Assembly: GCA_945827465.1 (NCBI GenBank)
Contig: CALZOH010000156.1
Location: forward strand, 1 to 7,844
DNA length: 7,844 bases
Direction of reading: 5' to 3'
From: an uncultured Prevotellaceae bacterium
GTDB taxonomy: Bacteria > Bacteroidota > Bacteroidia > Bacteroidales > Bacteroidaceae
The notes below the pieces were generated by a model. That model made no database searches. It saw nothing but the letters and a program-made list of their open reading frames with translations, and was not told the DNA's origin. A program made the translations under genes and the position numbers. Shown in pieces: positions 1 through 7,700 of this stretch. Numbering within the stretch: position 1 is the stretch's first letter; the number at the start of each line of letters is the position of its first letter.

Positions 1-3
1 CAT

Positions 4-58
4 CGAACAGGTGTAGGGGCGTATCGCATACGCCCTCAAATGAGCGAAAACGAAACAA
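4..58 (+). repeat. 55-bp direct repeat unit, copy 1, with palindromic core
   Basis: This unit matches the one at 133-187 at 53 of 55 positions, offset by exactly 129 bp. It contains a perfect stem-loop at 17-35 (GGGCGTAT, loop CGC, ATACGCCC), then a small inverted repeat CTCA-AA-TGAG, then an A-rich tail (GCGAAAACGAAACAA). The core also occurs twice in the opposite orientation at 238-262 and 324-348. The layout resembles REP-type extragenic palindromes or a short non-autonomous mobile element, but I see no transposase or clear target duplication. The array may continue left of the window. Confidence 0.9.
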
Positions 59-132
59 ACACGCAACCCAACAAAACCCAAAATTCAGACAAACGTGTGT
101 AAATATAAACCATATTCAACCATGATATTAAA

Positions 133-187
133 CGAACAGGTGTAGGGGCGTATCGCATACGCCCTCACGTGAGCGAAAACGAAACAA
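133..187 (+). repeat. 55-bp direct repeat unit, copy 2, with palindromic core
   Basis: Second copy of the unit at 4-58, in the same orientation. The perfect 8-bp stem with CGC loop lies at 146-164. The only two differences from copy 1 are adjacent and fall in the loop of the small downstream inverted repeat (CTCA-CG-TGAG here, CTCA-AA-TGAG in copy 1), so both stems are kept. The sequence between the copies (59-132) is A/T-rich and shows no gene. Confidence 0.9.
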
Positions 188-202
188 TAACGCCCAACAT
201 GA

Positions 203-225
203 CACATTCGTTTAATGTGCTTTTT
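203..225 (+). other. Small AT-rich stem-loop followed by T tract
   Basis: A 6-bp inverted repeat (CACATT at 203-208, AATGTG at 214-219, loop of 5) is followed by CTTTTT. It has the shape of a weak intrinsic terminator for plus-strand transcription, but the stem is short and AT-rich and there is no plus-strand gene upstream in the window. The call is only that the structure exists. Confidence 0.25.
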
Positions 226-237
226 CCCCGCCACGTC

Positions 238-262
238 GGGCGTATGCGATACGCCCCTACAC
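238..262 (-). repeat. Palindromic repeat core, copy 3, inverted
   Basis: Reverse complement of the core of copies 1 and 2, including the short GTGTAG lead-in (read on the minus strand) and the perfect 8-bp stem at 238-256. Similarity to the 55-bp unit stops at the core: the CTCAnnTGAG hairpin and A-rich tail are absent. The shared mobile or conserved part is therefore probably the roughly 24-bp core rather than the full unit. Confidence 0.85.
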
Positions 263-286
263 ATTTTCGATTATTACACGATTAAT

Positions 287-317
287 TTGGTGGTTGAACA
301 ACATGCAACCACACCAA
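287..317 (-). terminator. Possible terminator hairpin downstream of rnhB
   Basis: GTGGTTG (290-296) pairs with CAACCAC (306-312) across a 9-nt loop, and TTGG/CCAA extend the stem past a 2-nt bulge. It lies about 105 bp past the rnhB stop codon in the direction of suf-rnhB transcription. On the minus strand the hairpin is followed by AAATTAAT rather than a proper U run, so it is a weak candidate. The palindromic repeats on either side could serve the same role. Confidence 0.3.
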
Positions 318-323
318 TGTGAC

Positions 324-348
324 GGCCGTATGCGATACGCCCCTACAT
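324..348 (-). repeat. Palindromic repeat core, copy 4, inverted and imperfect
   Basis: Fourth copy, same orientation as copy 3, with one change in the stem (C at 326 where the others have G), so the hairpin has a mismatch. It is the copy nearest the 3' end of rnhB, about 75 bp beyond its stop codon. Transcripts of the suf-rnhB operon that read on would carry this hairpin near their 3' end, a position where REP-type hairpins in other bacteria stabilise mRNA ends. Confidence 0.8.
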
Positions 349-422
349 ATTTACTATTGAATCGATGGTAAATGGATGGTGAAACGGTTGGATATGATAC
401 GCTCTTGGCGACCGGGCGGCAG

Positions 423-1031
423 TCAATCGGCGAAGGGCAACTCGGGGGCTTCGATGCCGAGGAGGTTGAACGTCATGCGATGATGGGGGGACGGGCCATG
501 GGTGCGGATGGCTTCGCGGTGGGCACGGGTGGGATAGCCTTTGTTACGGTCCCAAGCGTACATGGGATAGTCCTGATGGAGGGCGTCCATGTAGTCGTCG
601 CGATAGGTTTTGGCCAGGATGCTGGCGGCGGCAATGGAGAGGTACTTGGCATCACCCTTGACGATGGTTTGGTAAGGCAAGGATTGATAACGCTGGAAAC
701 GGTTCCCGTCGATGATGAGGGCCTCGGGACGCACTTTGAGGGCGTCGAGGGCACGGTGCATGGCCAGAATGGAGGCACGCAGGATGTTGATGCGGTCGAT
801 CTCGGCTGCGGTGACGATGCCCAGCCCCCATGCGATGGCGTCACGCTCGATGACGGGACGCAGCTGATGGCGTTGTCGGTCGGTGAGCTGCTTGCTATCA
901 GTGATGAGGGGGTTGGTGTAGTCGTGGGGCAGGATGACAGCGGCGGCGTAGACGCTGCCCGCCAGACAACCCCGGCCGGCTTCGTCGCAACCGGCTTCGA
1001 CCAGGTCGGGATGATAGTATGATTGAAGCAT
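423..1031 (-). CDS. rnhB: Ribonuclease HII
   Basis: The 202-residue product cleaves the RNA strand of RNA-DNA hybrids and starts removal of single ribonucleotides misincorporated in DNA; it is a cytoplasmic, metal-dependent enzyme. The family hallmark DEAGRG is at residues 16-21. The four acidic catalytic residues can be placed at D16, E17, D108 (IIDGN) and D127 (VKGDAKY), almost the same numbering as in the E. coli enzyme. The conserved [14 protein letters not shown] block follows at 132-145. Length is normal for the family. The start ATG at 1031 puts DEAGRG at the expected distance from the N terminus. It lies 26 bp downstream of sufS on the same strand with no visible terminator between, so it is probably the last gene of the suf transcript; a functional link to Fe-S assembly is not implied. 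Confidence 0.96.
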   Translation of the reverse strand: MLQSYYHPDLVEAGCDEAGRGCLAGSVYAAAVILPHDYTNPLITDSKQLTDRQRHQLRPVIERDAIAWGLGIVTAAEIDRINILRASILAMHRALDALKVRPEALIIDGNRFQRYQSLPYQTIVKGDAKYLSIAAASILAKTYRDDYMDALHQDYPMYAWDRNKGYPTRAHREAIRTHGPSPHHRMTFNLLGIEAPELPFAD

Positions 1032-1057
1032 GGCAGAGGGTGTTTAGAGAGCCAAGA

Positions 1058-2272
1058 TCAGAACATCTGCATGACGCGGAGGATGCCTTCATTGAGTTGA
1101 TCGACCTCTTCGCGCGTATTATAGAAGGAGAAGGAAGCGCGTACAGTGCCGCTGATGCCGAGACGGGTCATGACAGGCTCTGCACAATGGTGCCCCGTGC
1201 GTACGGCGATGCCGAGTCGGTCGAGCAACGTGCCCATATCGAGGTGGTGGATGCCGTCTACAAGGAATGACACCACTGCATCCTTGTTGGGCGAGGTGCC
1301 ATAGAGGTGCAGACGGTCTATACCGGCGAGTTTCTGCATGGCATAGCGGGTGAGGTCGGCCTCGTAGGCGTGGATTTCGGCCATGCCTCCGATGGACTGC
1401 AGGTAGTCCAAGGCTACTCCGAGGGCGTTGGCACCGACGTAATCGGGTGTACCGGCCTCGAACTTATAAGGCAGACGCTCGTACTCGGTATGTTCAAAGC
1501 TCACCGAGGAGATCATCTCGCCGCCACCTTGGTAGGGCGGCATCTTTTCAAGCCATTTTTCTTTTCCATAAAGCACGCCGATACCCGTCGGACCGTAGAT
1601 CTTATGTCCACTGAAGGCCAAAAAGTCGCAGTCGAGCTCGGTTACATCGACAGGAAAGTGCGGCACGCTCTGTGCGGCGTCGACTGCGACGGGAACTCCG
1701 GCCGAATGAGCCCGGCTGATGATGTCCGCAACAGGATTGACCGTCCCCAAGACGTTGGAGACGTGAGCTACACTGATGAGTCGGGTTCGATCGGTGATGA
1801 GCGAGTCGAGCCGGTCAAGCAGCAACTCTCCTTCGTCGGTCATCGGCAGCACTTTGAGGCGCAGGCCGCGCCGTTCACATTGCAACTGCCAAGGAACGAT
1901 GTTGGAATGATGCTCCATGGCCGTGACGATGACTTCGTCACCCTCGTGAAAGGTTGAACAGAGTGACGACGCCACGAGATTGAGGCTCTCAGTGGTGCCG
2001 CGCGTAAAGATTACTTCGGAGGTGGAACGCGCACCAATGAAGGCGCGAACCTTTTCACGCGATTGTTCGAGCAAGTCGGTGGCAACTTCCGACAGATGAT
2101 GCACGCCGCGGTGCACATTGGCGTTGGCGGAATAGTATTGACGGGTGATTGCCTCTACAACGGCCTTGGGTTTTTGCGTGGTGGCGGCGTTGTCGAGGTA
2201 AACCAAGGGTCGTGCGTAGACTTGCGAGGCCAGTATGGGGAAGTCCTGGCGTAAAAGTTCGATGTTGAGCAT
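1058..2272 (-). CDS. sufS: Cysteine desulfurase SufS (group II)
   Basis: This 404-residue PLP enzyme converts L-cysteine to L-alanine and carries the released sulfur as a persulfide for Fe-S cluster assembly. Visible family features are the N-terminal YLDNAATTQKP (25-35), the His pair in AMEHHSN (H121/H122, N124), D198 and Q201 in VDAAQS, the PLP Schiff-base lysine K224 in SGHK, the persulfide-forming cysteine C363 in RTGHHCAEP, and the conserved R378 near the C terminus. The RTGHHCAEP context and short active-site loop mark the SufS rather than the IscS/NifS type. Length matches E. coli SufS (406). The gene begins 12 bp after the sufD stop codon, consistent with co-transcription. No SufE or SufU sulfur-transfer partner is encoded in the window. 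Confidence 0.97.
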   Translation of the reverse strand: MLNIELLRQDFPILASQVYARPLVYLDNAATTQKPKAVVEAITRQYYSANANVHRGVHHLSEVATDLLEQSREKVRAFIGARSTSEVIFTRGTTESLNLVASSLCSTFHEGDEVIVTAMEHHSNIVPWQLQCERRGLRLKVLPMTDEGELLLDRLDSLITDRTRLISVAHVSNVLGTVNPVADIISRAHSAGVPVAVDAAQSVPHFPVDVTELDCDFLAFSGHKIYGPTGIGVLYGKEKWLEKMPPYQGGGEMISSVSFEHTEYERLPYKFEAGTPDYVGANALGVALDYLQSIGGMAEIHAYEADLTRYAMQKLAGIDRLHLYGTSPNKDAVVSFLVDGIHHLDMGTLLDRLGIAVRTGHHCAEPVMTRLGISGTVRASFSFYNTREEVDQLNEGILRVMQMF

Positions 2273-2284
2273 GAATGTGGGTTT

Positions 2285-3658
2285 TTAACGAGTTTTGCAC
2301 AGGCCGCAATCGGCGCAACCTGCCGATGAAGCATATCTGAAACGCTGTTCGACCATCAGGGAAAGACGGTCGCGAAGGGCCGGAAGCTCGATGCGCGAGA
2401 TGACCTCGTTGACGAAGGCATGCTGGAGGAGGAGTCGTGCTTCGTCGGGTGAGACTCCTCTTTGGGCCATATAGAAGAGAGCGGCCTCGTCAATCTGCCC
2501 AACCGTGCTGCCATGGTTGCATTTGACGTCGTCGGCATAGATTTCGAGCATGGGCTGAGTGTACATGTGGGCGTCCGGCGACACACACAGGTTGGAATTG
2601 GTTTCGACCGACTCGGTTTTCTGAGCATCCGGTCTCACCAAGACGCGTCCGGCGAAGGCTCCGACGGATTTTCCGTCCAACACATATTTATAGAGGATGT
2701 CGCTCTGACAATTCGGCACCGAATGGTCGATGACGAGATGGTTGTCGACATGTTGCAGGCCGGTAGCGACCACACCGCCGAGTAAGGAAGCCGAACTATG
2801 CTCGCCACGGAACGTTACACGCCGGGTGTGGCGCGAAACTCCGTTGCGCAGAGTTATCCCAACGTGTTCGAGACGCGAACCGGCGTCGAGCGAGATGTAT
2901 TCATTCTGGAAGGTGTGGGTAGCGGGCTCGGTTTCCTCGATATCATACCAGTGCAGCGATGCACCTCGACCCACATAGGTCTCGACGACGTGCGTGTTGA
3001 GGAATTGCACGTCCCGATCGAGCGTGTGATTGCAAAACAAGAGACTCACATCAGCCCCGTCGCCCACCAATACAAGCGTGCGTCGGTTGGTCATCAGGTT
3101 CACCGAGGAGTGAAGCAGGTTGACTACCTGCAGGGGCACGGTGAGTTTGAGTCCGTCGGGCACGATGATGAGCAGACCATCCTGCGAAAGCAAGGTGTTG
3201 AGGGCTGTCACGCCGTCGGCATCGACGTCGGCCAGACGGGCATAATACTGTCCGAGCTCGTGGGGATGGGCGTCGGCATAGGCACGAAGCGAACCCACAT
3301 AGAGACCTTCGGGCAACGACTGGCGGGCGTGAGGAGCCTCGTAAAACCAATCGTTCACCATATAGAATAACGAGGTGCCCATGTTGGGAACCGAGCACCG
3401 ATAAGCCTTGTAGGGGTCGGCCTTCATCTCGAGACGGCTCAGATTGAGTCCGTAGTCGGGTGCAAAGGCAGCCGGTACGTCGGTGTAGCGATAGAGTTCG
3501 CTCTTACGGGTGGGCAAGCCCTGCCCGGCCAAGGCTCGACGGGCCTCTTCACGGCAGGCATTCAGGGTAGAACAACTGTTGTCGGCGAGCATCTGACCGG
3601 CATCACGGTACAAATCGAGGTATTGCTGCTCACTTCCCATGGTATTACAACTCTTCAT
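2285..3658 (-). CDS. sufD: Fe-S cluster assembly scaffold protein SufD
   Basis: The product is a SufB/SufD-family beta-helix protein that in known systems forms the SufBC2D scaffold with SufB and SufC. The C-terminal half carries the family signature KCNHGSTVGQIDEAALFYMAQRG, from residue 379, with C380 and H382 at the positions important in the family, followed by the AFVNEVISRI helix. The N-terminal part (TRKSELYRYTDV, about 51-62) is typical of SufD, and the protein lacks the longer SufB N terminus. The ATG at 3658 overlaps the sufC stop by 14 bp; a second in-frame ATG at 3640 would remove six residues and leave a 4-bp... gap of no overlap (3641-3644 between), and the sequence does not decide between them. 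An odd trait is a cysteine-rich tail, CADCGLC (C448, C451, C454), just before the end; I cannot say whether it binds metal. Confidence 0.94.
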   Translation of the reverse strand: MKSCNTMGSEQQYLDLYRDAGQMLADNSCSTLNACREEARRALAGQGLPTRKSELYRYTDVPAAFAPDYGLNLSRLEMKADPYKAYRCSVPNMGTSLFYMVNDWFYEAPHARQSLPEGLYVGSLRAYADAHPHELGQYYARLADVDADGVTALNTLLSQDGLLIIVPDGLKLTVPLQVVNLLHSSVNLMTNRRTLVLVGDGADVSLLFCNHTLDRDVQFLNTHVVETYVGRGASLHWYDIEETEPATHTFQNEYISLDAGSRLEHVGITLRNGVSRHTRRVTFRGEHSSASLLGGVVATGLQHVDNHLVIDHSVPNCQSDILYKYVLDGKSVGAFAGRVLVRPDAQKTESVETNSNLCVSPDAHMYTQPMLEIYADDVKCNHGSTVGQIDEAALFYMAQRGVSPDEARLLLQHAFVNEVISRIELPALRDRLSLMVEQRFRYASSAGCADCGLCKTR

Positions 3659-4403
3659 GGAGCTCAGCCTTTATCCAATCGAAACCCTCCCGCTCGATGC
3701 GGTAACCCAATTGAGCGTCGCCCGAGCGCACAATACGGCCGTTCATCAACACGTGAACGAAGTCGGGCCGCAGGTAATCGAGCATGCGCTGGTAATGAGT
3801 GATGACAATGGCACTGGTTTGGGTCGTACGAATCTTGTTGAAACCTTCCGCCACGACACGCAGGGCGTCAACGTCGAGTCCGGAGTCGGTTTCGTCAAGA
3901 ATCGCCACCGTCGGCTCCAGCATGGCCATTTGAAAGATCTCATTCCTCTTCCGTTCACCTCCGCTGAAGCCTTCATTCACCGAACGACGGGTCAGAGAAG
4001 CGTCCAACTCCACAATCTGGCGTTTCTCTTTCATGAGTTTTAGGAACGCTTGAGCCGTGATAGGCTCCTGACCCAGGTACGAACGCTTGGCGTTGATGGC
4101 GGCCCGCATAAAGTTGACCATGCTCACACCCGGAATCTCGACGGGTGACTGAAAGGACATGAACAAACCTTCGTGTGCGCGGTCTTCCGGCGGCAACGAC
4201 AGCAAGTCTTTACCGTTGAAGACAACAGTTCCGCCCGTAACCGTGTACTGCGGATTTCCAACGAGGACGTTGCACAACGTACTCTTGCCCGAACCGTTGG
4301 GCCCCATGAGTGCATGTATCTCGCCATCACCTATTGTGAGGTCGATTCCACGCAATATTTCCTTGCCATCTACCGATGCGCAAAGGTTTTTGATATCAAG
4401 CAT
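3645..4403 (-). CDS. sufC: Fe-S cluster assembly ATPase SufC
   Basis: The product is the 252-residue ABC-type ATPase of the Suf system; it is soluble, dimerises on SufB-SufD, and couples ATP hydrolysis to cluster assembly. All nucleotide-binding motifs are visible: Walker A GPNGSGKS (34-41, K40), Q-loop Q85, the SufC-type signature NEGFSGGERKRNE (about 143-155), Walker B VAILDE ending in E171, D-loop SGLD (174-177) and the switch histidine H203 in ITHYQRM. The start at 4403 (MLDIKNL) is chosen although the frame stays open 72 codons further upstream. Those extra codons look non-coding, cover the candidate promoter, and would exceed the usual length of about 250 residues. It is the first gene of the sufC-sufD-sufS-rnhB run. 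There is no sufB upstream, where it is often found. Confidence 0.96.
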   Translation of the reverse strand: MLDIKNLCASVDGKEILRGIDLTIGDGEIHALMGPNGSGKSTLCNVLVGNPQYTVTGGTVVFNGKDLLSLPPEDRAHEGLFMSFQSPVEIPGVSMVNFMRAAINAKRSYLGQEPITAQAFLKLMKEKRQIVELDASLTRRSVNEGFSGGERKRNEIFQMAMLEPTVAILDETDSGLDVDALRVVAEGFNKIRTTQTSAIVITHYQRMLDYLRPDFVHVLMNGRIVRSGDAQLGYRIEREGFDWIKAELHEEL

Positions 4404-4441
4404 AGTGTGATGATTACTTCTATTAAGACTGATTGAGAGCG

Positions 4442-4449
4442 CAAAGTTA
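4442..4449 (-). promoter_or_regulatory. Candidate -7 promoter element for sufC-sufD-sufS-rnhB
   Basis: Read on the minus strand this is TAACTTTG followed by C, an exact match to the Bacteroidetes housekeeping -7 consensus TAnnTTTG. It lies 38 bp upstream of the sufC ATG, predicting a leader of roughly 30 nt. No convincing -33 TTTG is present at the usual distance, which is common in this phylum. Its place directly before sufC supports 4403 as the start codon and suggests the operon begins with sufC. Confidence 0.6.
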
Positions 4450-4491
4450 CTGCAATCCGAGTAAATAAGCAGGCGACGACCCTGCTTTTTC

Positions 4492-4504
4492 GCCCTAACA
4501 GGGC
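4492..4504. other. Short perfect palindrome in the divergent intergenic region
   Basis: GCCCT-AAC-AGGGC is a 5-bp perfect inverted repeat with a 3-nt spacer, about 45-60 bp upstream of the candidate sufC promoter element and some 165 bp before the plus-strand promoter element. It could be an operator, or it could be chance in a locally GC-rich patch (about 4471-4522). It does not match a regulator site I recognise. Confidence 0.25.
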
Positions 4505-4667
4505 CGACGAAGCCCCGACGACAGAAAATTTCATTCCATGACACCCTCCAACGAAAGTCGCACACGCTCAATCGTTTTGACAAATCCCACCGAACAAACC
4601 GCAAAGAATATTTTGTCATCGAATTAATAATTTAACGAAAACTTCATCTGATAACAAAACTTTTTCT

Positions 4668-4675
4668 TACATTTG
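4668..4675 (+). promoter_or_regulatory. Candidate -7 promoter element for the discoidin-repeat protein gene
   Basis: TACATTTG followed by C exactly matches the Bacteroidetes -7 consensus TAnnTTTG. A weak -33-like TCTG lies at 4647-4650, 17 bp upstream. Transcription would start near 4682, giving a leader of about 70 nt that is AT-rich and lacks a Shine-Dalgarno sequence, as is normal for the phylum. Confidence 0.55.
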
Positions 4676-4750
4676 CCGAATCATCCAAAAGGATGTGAAT
4701 ACGGAAACGATATCATACCTAATTACAATACAACCAATCTATAAAATTAC

Positions 4751-7700
4751 ATGCTTATGAGTAAATTTAGACCATTTGCACTGTTGTTGCTGCTATGCAG
4801 CGCCATCAGTTGGAGTGTGGCACAAGCTCAGGAGAAGTACACTTACGACCCTGACTTCCCACTGATTCAGGATGTAGGCCAACTTTCGGCCAATTCCATC
4901 CATAACAATGGAGACGGAAGCGATAACGACGCCATCGGACTGAGCGCGTTAATCGATGGAGTACAAAACTGGTTCCATTCAGAGTGGGGCGCCGCCGGTT
5001 CGATTGGCGAACCTCACTATTTGCAGGTGGAACTGACCTCTCCCGTACAGAAGTTCTTCTACACTTTCACCACGCGTGGCACAGGTGGACACGATACCTG
5101 GAAAGATGTAGACGTCTACGTAACCAACACACCGGGCGATGACGCCTCGTGGGAAAAGGTTGTAGAGCTTCGTGACATTCTTAACGGTAAAGACCCGGTT
5201 GGAGAGAGCTTCACTCCGACCGTACCCGTGGACCTCGGAGCTGCTTACACCGGTATCAGGTTCAGCATCGTAGGTACAACGACCGACCGCAAGACCGATG
5301 ACGGCTACTGGTTCTGGAACCTCGACGAGTTTCAGATGTATGAAGCAGTAAAGGTACAGGATCAAGCCACCCTGCTTCGCCTCTTGTGCGACAGCGTACA
5401 AGCCCTGAACATCGTGGCTGAAGCCGGTACACTGCCCGGACAATACACCGCCGAAGCTGCTTTGGCCTATGAAAATGCTTTTGGTTCGGCTCTTGCCGCC
5501 CTCGACAACATGCTTTCGGAAGACGAGTATGCCAAGCGCGGCGACAACCTGAGAGCTGCCATCGAAGGATTGAAGGCAGGTCAGAACTTGATGAGCGACG
5601 GTTACTACTACGTAATCAGCGCAAACCCCAGCTACGAAGATCAGCAGGGCGTGAAGAAAGCCTGGTATGTAGACGCTTACAGCTCGCTGAGATGGGAGAC
5701 ACTGAACGAGCAAGCTCCTGCACAGCTCTTCAAGATTACCAAGCTCGACACCGACACCACGTTCAGCATTCAGAGCGTAGCTACCGGCGAATATGTCAAT
5801 ACGGTTGCAGGTCAATCAGTCATCGTGCCGCTCACGGCCGAGCAGACTACAGCCCAGATCATCCGTCCGATTCCTCTGAAATCGCTCATGCAGATTGCCA
5901 ATGTGGCTAATACCATCAACTATCACACCGCCGGCCACAGCAATGGCGCAGGCGTGAGCGGTACGGTAGTACCTTGGGGAGACAATTCGGTAGAAGCATC
6001 TACGTGGACTTTCCTTCCATGTACCGATGAAGCCCTTATTGCTGCCGCCGCAGAACAGGGACCGAAGTTGAAAGCCGCCAAAGTGGTATCTGACGTATTG
6101 GCAGACGCCAAGGCCGCACGCAACATCGCCAACACTTACGACGCTTTGTTGACGGATGTAAAGAATGACGGCGTAGAAAGCCAGATTATGACCAACGCTC
6201 CGACATCGAAAGAAGGTAGTTTGTCTGCATTGATCGACGGTAACATCAATACCTACTTCCATTCAACCTGGGAAGACAACACCAACGGTTTCGCCAACCT
6301 TCAGATTGACTTGAGAGATGCCCAGGAAGGCATTATCATCACCTTCACTCCGCGTCAGTCGGATTTACTCGACTTCCCCACCAACATCGACATCTATGCT
6401 ACCAACGATGAGTCAATCGGTACCGACCCCCAAACCAGTTCAGTAGACTGGACTCCGGTAACCACCTTGAGCAGTGGATTCCCGACCACCAAGACCGGAA
6501 CCTATACTTCACCTGTCATCAAGTTCGACCAGCCTTACCGCTTCGTAAGATTCGATATGACCAAGACTCAATCAGGTCGTACCAACGGCACAACCGGTCA
6601 GGTATTCTTCACGCTGAGCGAGTTCATGGCCAGCGCAATCACTCCGAACCAGTACTCTGAGTATTACATCGTACCGGGTATGAAGGAGGCTTGCGACGCA
6701 CTGGACGCTCTCATCACCAAAGCTGAAGGCGACGTAGAGAATTTGACCGCTCAGTTAAGCGATACCACCGCCCTGAAGGCTGCCGCCAAGGCTGTACGCG
6801 CTCTCTATGTAGACCGTGACGCTCAGTTTGCAGAGTTTGCCACCGTGCTTGACTCGGCCAAGACAGCTTACGAGACCACGATGGGTGCCAAAGAACCGCT
6901 TATCGGCAACTACACCGACGGTGACGAAGGTTGCCAGCTGAGCAGTAACGCCAAGGAACCGAATGAAGGTTCTTACGCAGCTCTGGGCGACGGCGACCCC
7001 GGCACCCTCTTCCACTCCGCATATAGCGAAGGTGCAGGTCCGGCCGAAGGTGTTTACCACAACTTGCAGATTGATTTGAAGAGAAATGATATCCAGAACT
7101 TCTTCTTTGAATTCGTCTCAAGAGGAAGCGGCAACCATGACACGCCTAACCTCTTCGATATTTTGGCTACCAACGACGCTGACCTCTACGCCGATGCTGA
7201 GAGTGATGACGCCGAATGGACCTTGATCAAGACCGTAGACGAGCCCGACATGCCCAATACGAATGCTTACAAGTACACGTCTGAGTACATTACGATGGAT
7301 TCTCCCTATCGTTACTTGCGCTTTGTAGTGAAGCATACCACCGATCAGGAGGCAGGCCGTGTGAACCAGTACACCCAAATGCCTTACTTCAACCTGAGTG
7401 AGTTCCAAATTTACACCGGTGTAGATCCCGACCGTCTGCAGTACAACTACAATCCTGAGGTGAAAGCTACCGCTGATGCCTTGAAGGCTTTGATTGACGC
7501 TGCCGAAGGACTCAATAAGTTCACCGTATCGCCCACAACCATCACCGATATGCGCGCCGGCGTGAACGCATTGCTCGCAGCTTACGTTGATACCACTCAG
7601 TTAGTGAAGCTCTACAACACCAAGAAGAACTACGCTTCATTGTGCATAGTAGATCCTGAAGCCATTGCTTGCATCAACAACGAAGAAGCCATCGAGACTT

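Larger units (their letters stand above)
1..422. other. Non-coding region downstream of rnhB
   Basis: I find no supportable gene here. Apart from the four palindromic repeats and small hairpins listed separately, the sequence is A/T-rich spacer. The plus-strand frame that begins at 372 is only a shadow of rnhB. The region lies beyond the 3' end of the suf-rnhB operon; what is on its far side is outside the window. Confidence 0.75.
4404..4750. other. Divergent intergenic region between sufC and the discoidin-repeat gene
   Basis: This 347-bp spacer separates two diverging genes and holds one exact TAnnTTTG element for each direction and one short palindrome. The part next to the plus-strand gene (about 4600-4750) is strongly AT-rich; the part at 4471-4522 is GC-rich. 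The minus-strand frame open across 4404-4619 has no recognisable protein similarity and is not called as coding. I see no riboswitch or small RNA signature. Confidence 0.7.

Noticed and set aside
4..187. CRISPR array from the two direct repeats at the left edge
   Set aside because: Only two direct copies are seen, the unit is 55 bp with a 74-bp spacer, other copies are inverted, and there is no cas gene; this does not fit a CRISPR array.
372..1022. 216-codon plus-strand open frame opposite rnhB
   Set aside because: It is fully covered by rnhB, whose catalytic motifs are unambiguous; the plus-strand translation is glycine/valine/aspartate-rich shadow sequence without recognisable motifs.
1307..1957. 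216-codon plus-strand open frame opposite sufS
   Set aside because: It lies inside sufS, which has all PLP-enzyme motifs in the other strand; no independent evidence of coding.
2798..3370. 190-codon plus-strand open frame opposite sufD
   Set aside because: It is a shadow of sufD in a GC-rich coding region, with no motif or upstream promoter.
4404..4619. 72-codon N-terminal extension of SufC
   Set aside because: The frame is open, but the extension has no SufC-like sequence, contains the candidate promoter element, and makes the protein much longer than the family; MLDIKNL at 4403 is the standard N terminus.
4781..4798. Lipoprotein signal at C16 of the discoidin-repeat protein
   Set aside because: The residues before C16 are all leucine, so a small residue (A/G/S) at -1 is missing, while a good signal peptidase I site (A-Q-A) follows at residue 26.
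4979..6262. Two long minus-strand open frames (4979-5815 and 5816-6262) inside the discoidin-repeat gene
   Set aside because: The plus-strand frame runs unbroken through both, with a signal peptide and repeated domain motifs; the minus frames are antisense shadows.
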